From a virus: a DNA stretch of 39,249 nucleotides. Of this stretch, positions 38,071 to 39,249 are shown piece by piece. A program made the translations under genes and the position numbers. The DNA is taken from the IMG/VR virus record IMGVR_UViG_3300049825_000266, positions 1 through 39,249 of that record; one strand, written 5' to 3'. The first letter of the stretch is position 1, and the number at the start of each line of letters is the position of its first letter. Below the pieces are notes generated by a model that worked only from the letters and a program-made list of their open reading frames with translations, ran no database searches and was not told the origin of the DNA.

Positions 38071-38086
38071 TGTTTCACGTGAAACA
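38071..38086. promoter_or_regulatory. parS: Canonical parS site (ParB-binding)
   Basis: TGTTTCACGTGAAACA is a perfect 16-bp palindrome identical to the consensus bacterial chromosomal parS. It lies in the 39-bp gap between two late-strand genes, outside any coding frame, just upstream of a ribosome site. No parA or parB gene is visible in the window, so any ParB would come from the host. Confidence 0.85.
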
Positions 38087-38096
38087 TTTCAACTAT

Positions 38097-38225
38097 CTAG
38101 CACTTGCAGGTTCCCTTGCCTACACCCATCGGCTTCTTGCACTTCGGACACATCTTCTCTTTGCCCTTCGCTGCTGGTGCCTTGCCCTTCGCAAAGGGGT
38201 TCACGCCTGGTTTCTTCGCTGCCAT
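38097..38225 (-). CDS. 42-aa basic zinc-knuckle protein
   Basis: ATG 38225 follows AGGAGAAAATCA, a strong ribosome site. Sequence begins MAAKKPGVNPFAKGKAPAAK and has C-x2-C (CPKC) and a final CKC, enough for one zinc knuckle. Ten or more lysines make it very basic. Probably binds nucleic acid. It ends 11 bases from the parS dyad. Confidence 0.6.
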   Translation of the reverse strand: MAAKKPGVNPFAKGKAPAAKGKEKMCPKCKKPMGVGKGTCKC

Positions 38226-38240
38226 TTGATTTTCTCCTGA

Positions 38241-38426
38241 TTATGAAACGCGAATACGAACCTTCTGATATGTCCACCCGTCTGCCTGCACTTCTGGCGG
38301 GGAGAACCAAATCTCAATCTTGTGCTGATGGGGCTTGACATTCTCCATCATCGTTGCCAGGTCCTCGCCTATCTTCTCATATAGCTGGACTGTATCGGCG
38401 TAGCCTATCTCGAATTCCTTCTCCAT
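38241..38426 (-). CDS. Small hypothetical protein (61 aa)
   Basis: ATG 38426, which begins two bases after the preceding TAA. Begins MEKEFEIGYADTVQLYEKIG, helical, then beta strands with histidines (KPHQHKIEIWFSPPEV, WTYQKVRIRVS). No family recognised. Probably translated by coupling. Confidence 0.55.
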   Translation of the reverse strand: MEKEFEIGYADTVQLYEKIGEDLATMMENVKPHQHKIEIWFSPPEVQADGWTYQKVRIRVS

Positions 38427-38427
38427 C

Positions 38428-38934
38428 TTACCGTGCCTCCAATGCGGTAACACGATCCTCTAATAGCTTGACACGTTCTTCAATGCTTAGTGTCGGCGGC
38501 ACAACAACGGGTGGAAGGACTGCGCCTTGGGTGAGGCGAAACGTAACCTTAAATGAATGGTGGCCCCAACTGTTCCAGATCTCCCCACCAGGCCCCAACT
38601 CATCAGGATGCCGCGTATGCATCCCCCATACAATGTCACTGAGACCCCCCACCATCGACACACCGATAGTATCGTTGATATACATCTCAATCATGCCGTG
38701 GCCTAACTCAAGAGGCCCACGCTTGTCTAAAGCCCGATACTCAACAAGCGATGCAGCAGAACGATTAAACCGCACATGCGCCCCCTCTACCCGCTGCCCC
38801 TGCTCGTTGAACGCATCAATGTATACGCCGCTTTTGCCGCGGTTCTCATCCGGCGTCAAGTGCCGCACTTCCGCACGCCACACCAACCCCCCGCTAACCC
38901 GCTCAATCGTTACACCGTAGTACATGTTATTCAC
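38428..38934 (-). CDS. Beta-sandwich protein with C-terminal coiled coil
   Basis: 168 residues from GTG 38934, overlapping the previous stop (GTGA). A beta-rich body (GVTIERVSGGLVWRAEVRHL, SGVYIDAFNEQGQRVEGAHV) with an HxHxD-free binding-like face (GHGMIEMYINDTIGVSM; WNSWGHHSFKVTFRL) is followed by a Pro linker and a trimer-like coiled coil (SIEERVKLLEDRVTALEA). It resembles carbohydrate-binding or lysin C-terminal modules in form. A virion or host-surface binding role is possible; family unknown. Confidence 0.6.
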   Translation of the reverse strand: MNNMYYGVTIERVSGGLVWRAEVRHLTPDENRGKSGVYIDAFNEQGQRVEGAHVRFNRSAASLVEYRALDKRGPLELGHGMIEMYINDTIGVSMVGGLSDIVWGMHTRHPDELGPGGEIWNSWGHHSFKVTFRLTQGAVLPPVVVPPTLSIEERVKLLEDRVTALEAR

Positions 38935-39116
38935 CGATTCATTTCGTCGATGTACTCTTCTATCGTCAGTAACATCTTGCGGGTCAGATCTGCTAACACG
39001 TAATCGCCCATCGACTTTGCCGTGAACTGCACTCGGCGTATATTCGCCCGAAAGTCCTCCGTCTTTTCTAGTAGGCTTAATTCCAGGCTCAGCTTATTAA
39101 TGTCTCTTGATTCCAT
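38931..39116 (-). CDS. Small helical protein (61 aa)
   Basis: ATG 39116 after GGGGGTCAA. Charged helical protein (NKLSLELSLLEKTEDFRANI; LADLTRKMLLTIEEYIDEMN). No family recognised. First gene at the right end of the leftward late operon in this window. Confidence 0.6.
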   Translation of the reverse strand: MESRDINKLSLELSLLEKTEDFRANIRRVQFTAKSMGDYVLADLTRKMLLTIEEYIDEMNR

Positions 39117-39249
39117 TTGACCCCCGATAGTATTTATAAAAAATGTGCAACAGAGGGTTGATGTAGTGTAGTGTGGTGTAGTGTTATGTAGTGCCCTCTG
39201 GTGTTATGTTCTGTCATGTCTTGTCCACCCCACCACCTCACCTTTACCC
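39117..39249. other. Non-coding right end with short TGTAGTG repeats
   Basis: Plus-strand text has several copies of TGTAGTG or close variants between about 39160 and 39200, with an AT-rich tract (TATTTATAAAAAATG) nearer the gene. A minus-strand promoter could lie here but no good -35/-10 pair is seen. If the genome closes on itself, the last 44 bases would finish the gene cut at position 1. Confidence 0.4.

Noticed and set aside
37398-38240. Long plus-strand ORF (280 codons) rich in H, L and R
   Set aside because: It is the antisense shadow of the Met/Gln/Pro-rich gene and of the basic zinc protein; no ribosome site and no domain.

Overview
This window looks like an almost complete, possibly circularly permuted, genome of a short-tailed (podovirus-like) member of Caudoviricetes. 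It is gene-dense, with most genes joined by ATGA, GTGA, TAATG or TGATG stop/start overlaps. The evidence is a terminase large subunit, a portal protein, a scaffold-like protein, a major capsid protein resembling the SU10/DUF5309 family, a 2548-residue internal-virion-type protein, a pectate-lyase-fold tailspike and repeat-rich tail fibres. No tail-tube, tape-measure or integrase gene was recognised. The bacterial host cannot be named from the sequence. A canonical parS site implies a host with a chromosomal ParABS system.

Layout. (1) 1-5933, minus strand: early-left operon with a HTH repressor-like gene, small zinc proteins, a GIY-YIG-like protein, a lambda-O-like replication initiator carrying four internal iterons and an AT-rich tract, a DNA adenine methylase, a DnaC-like helicase loader and a run of tiny genes. 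(2) 5934-6113: two face-to-face promoters of the same type flanking one perfect operator. (3) 6114-11195, plus strand: early-right operon with Bet/RecT annealase, RusA resolvase, small zinc proteins, a DUF7448-like protein and an HNH homing-type endonuclease behind a structured leader. (4) 39116-11192, minus strand: small genes, lysis-type genes (CAP domain, XhlA-like, small membrane proteins), a LuxR-type HTH protein, terminase, portal, internal proteins, scaffold, capsid, decoration and adaptor proteins, tailspike and fibres.

The most unusual content is RNA-level. The 4949-5460 gap appears to encode a plus-strand non-coding RNA of about 225 nt with its own extended -10 promoter and a strong terminator. 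The 21-nt loop of its central hairpin contains TCCTGTCGCC, the exact complement of GGCGACAGGA. That ten-mer overlaps the ribosome-binding site of four genes in this same genome (GIY-YIG-like, a 103-aa early protein, Bet/RecT, major capsid protein). This suggests a phage-encoded antisense sRNA controlling its own early and late genes. Separately, two homologous long leaders (before portal and before scaffold/capsid) each combine a folded domain, a potential pseudoknot and an intrinsic terminator, like a riboswitch or attenuator. A third leader of competing stems guards the HNH gene.

Other signals: a lone parS site without parAB, several genes bounded by short duplicated start-codon sequences (clearest at the methylase, suggesting cassette insertion), a 4 x 78-bp coding repeat that varies at only a few codons, and an amber-interrupted small ORF.
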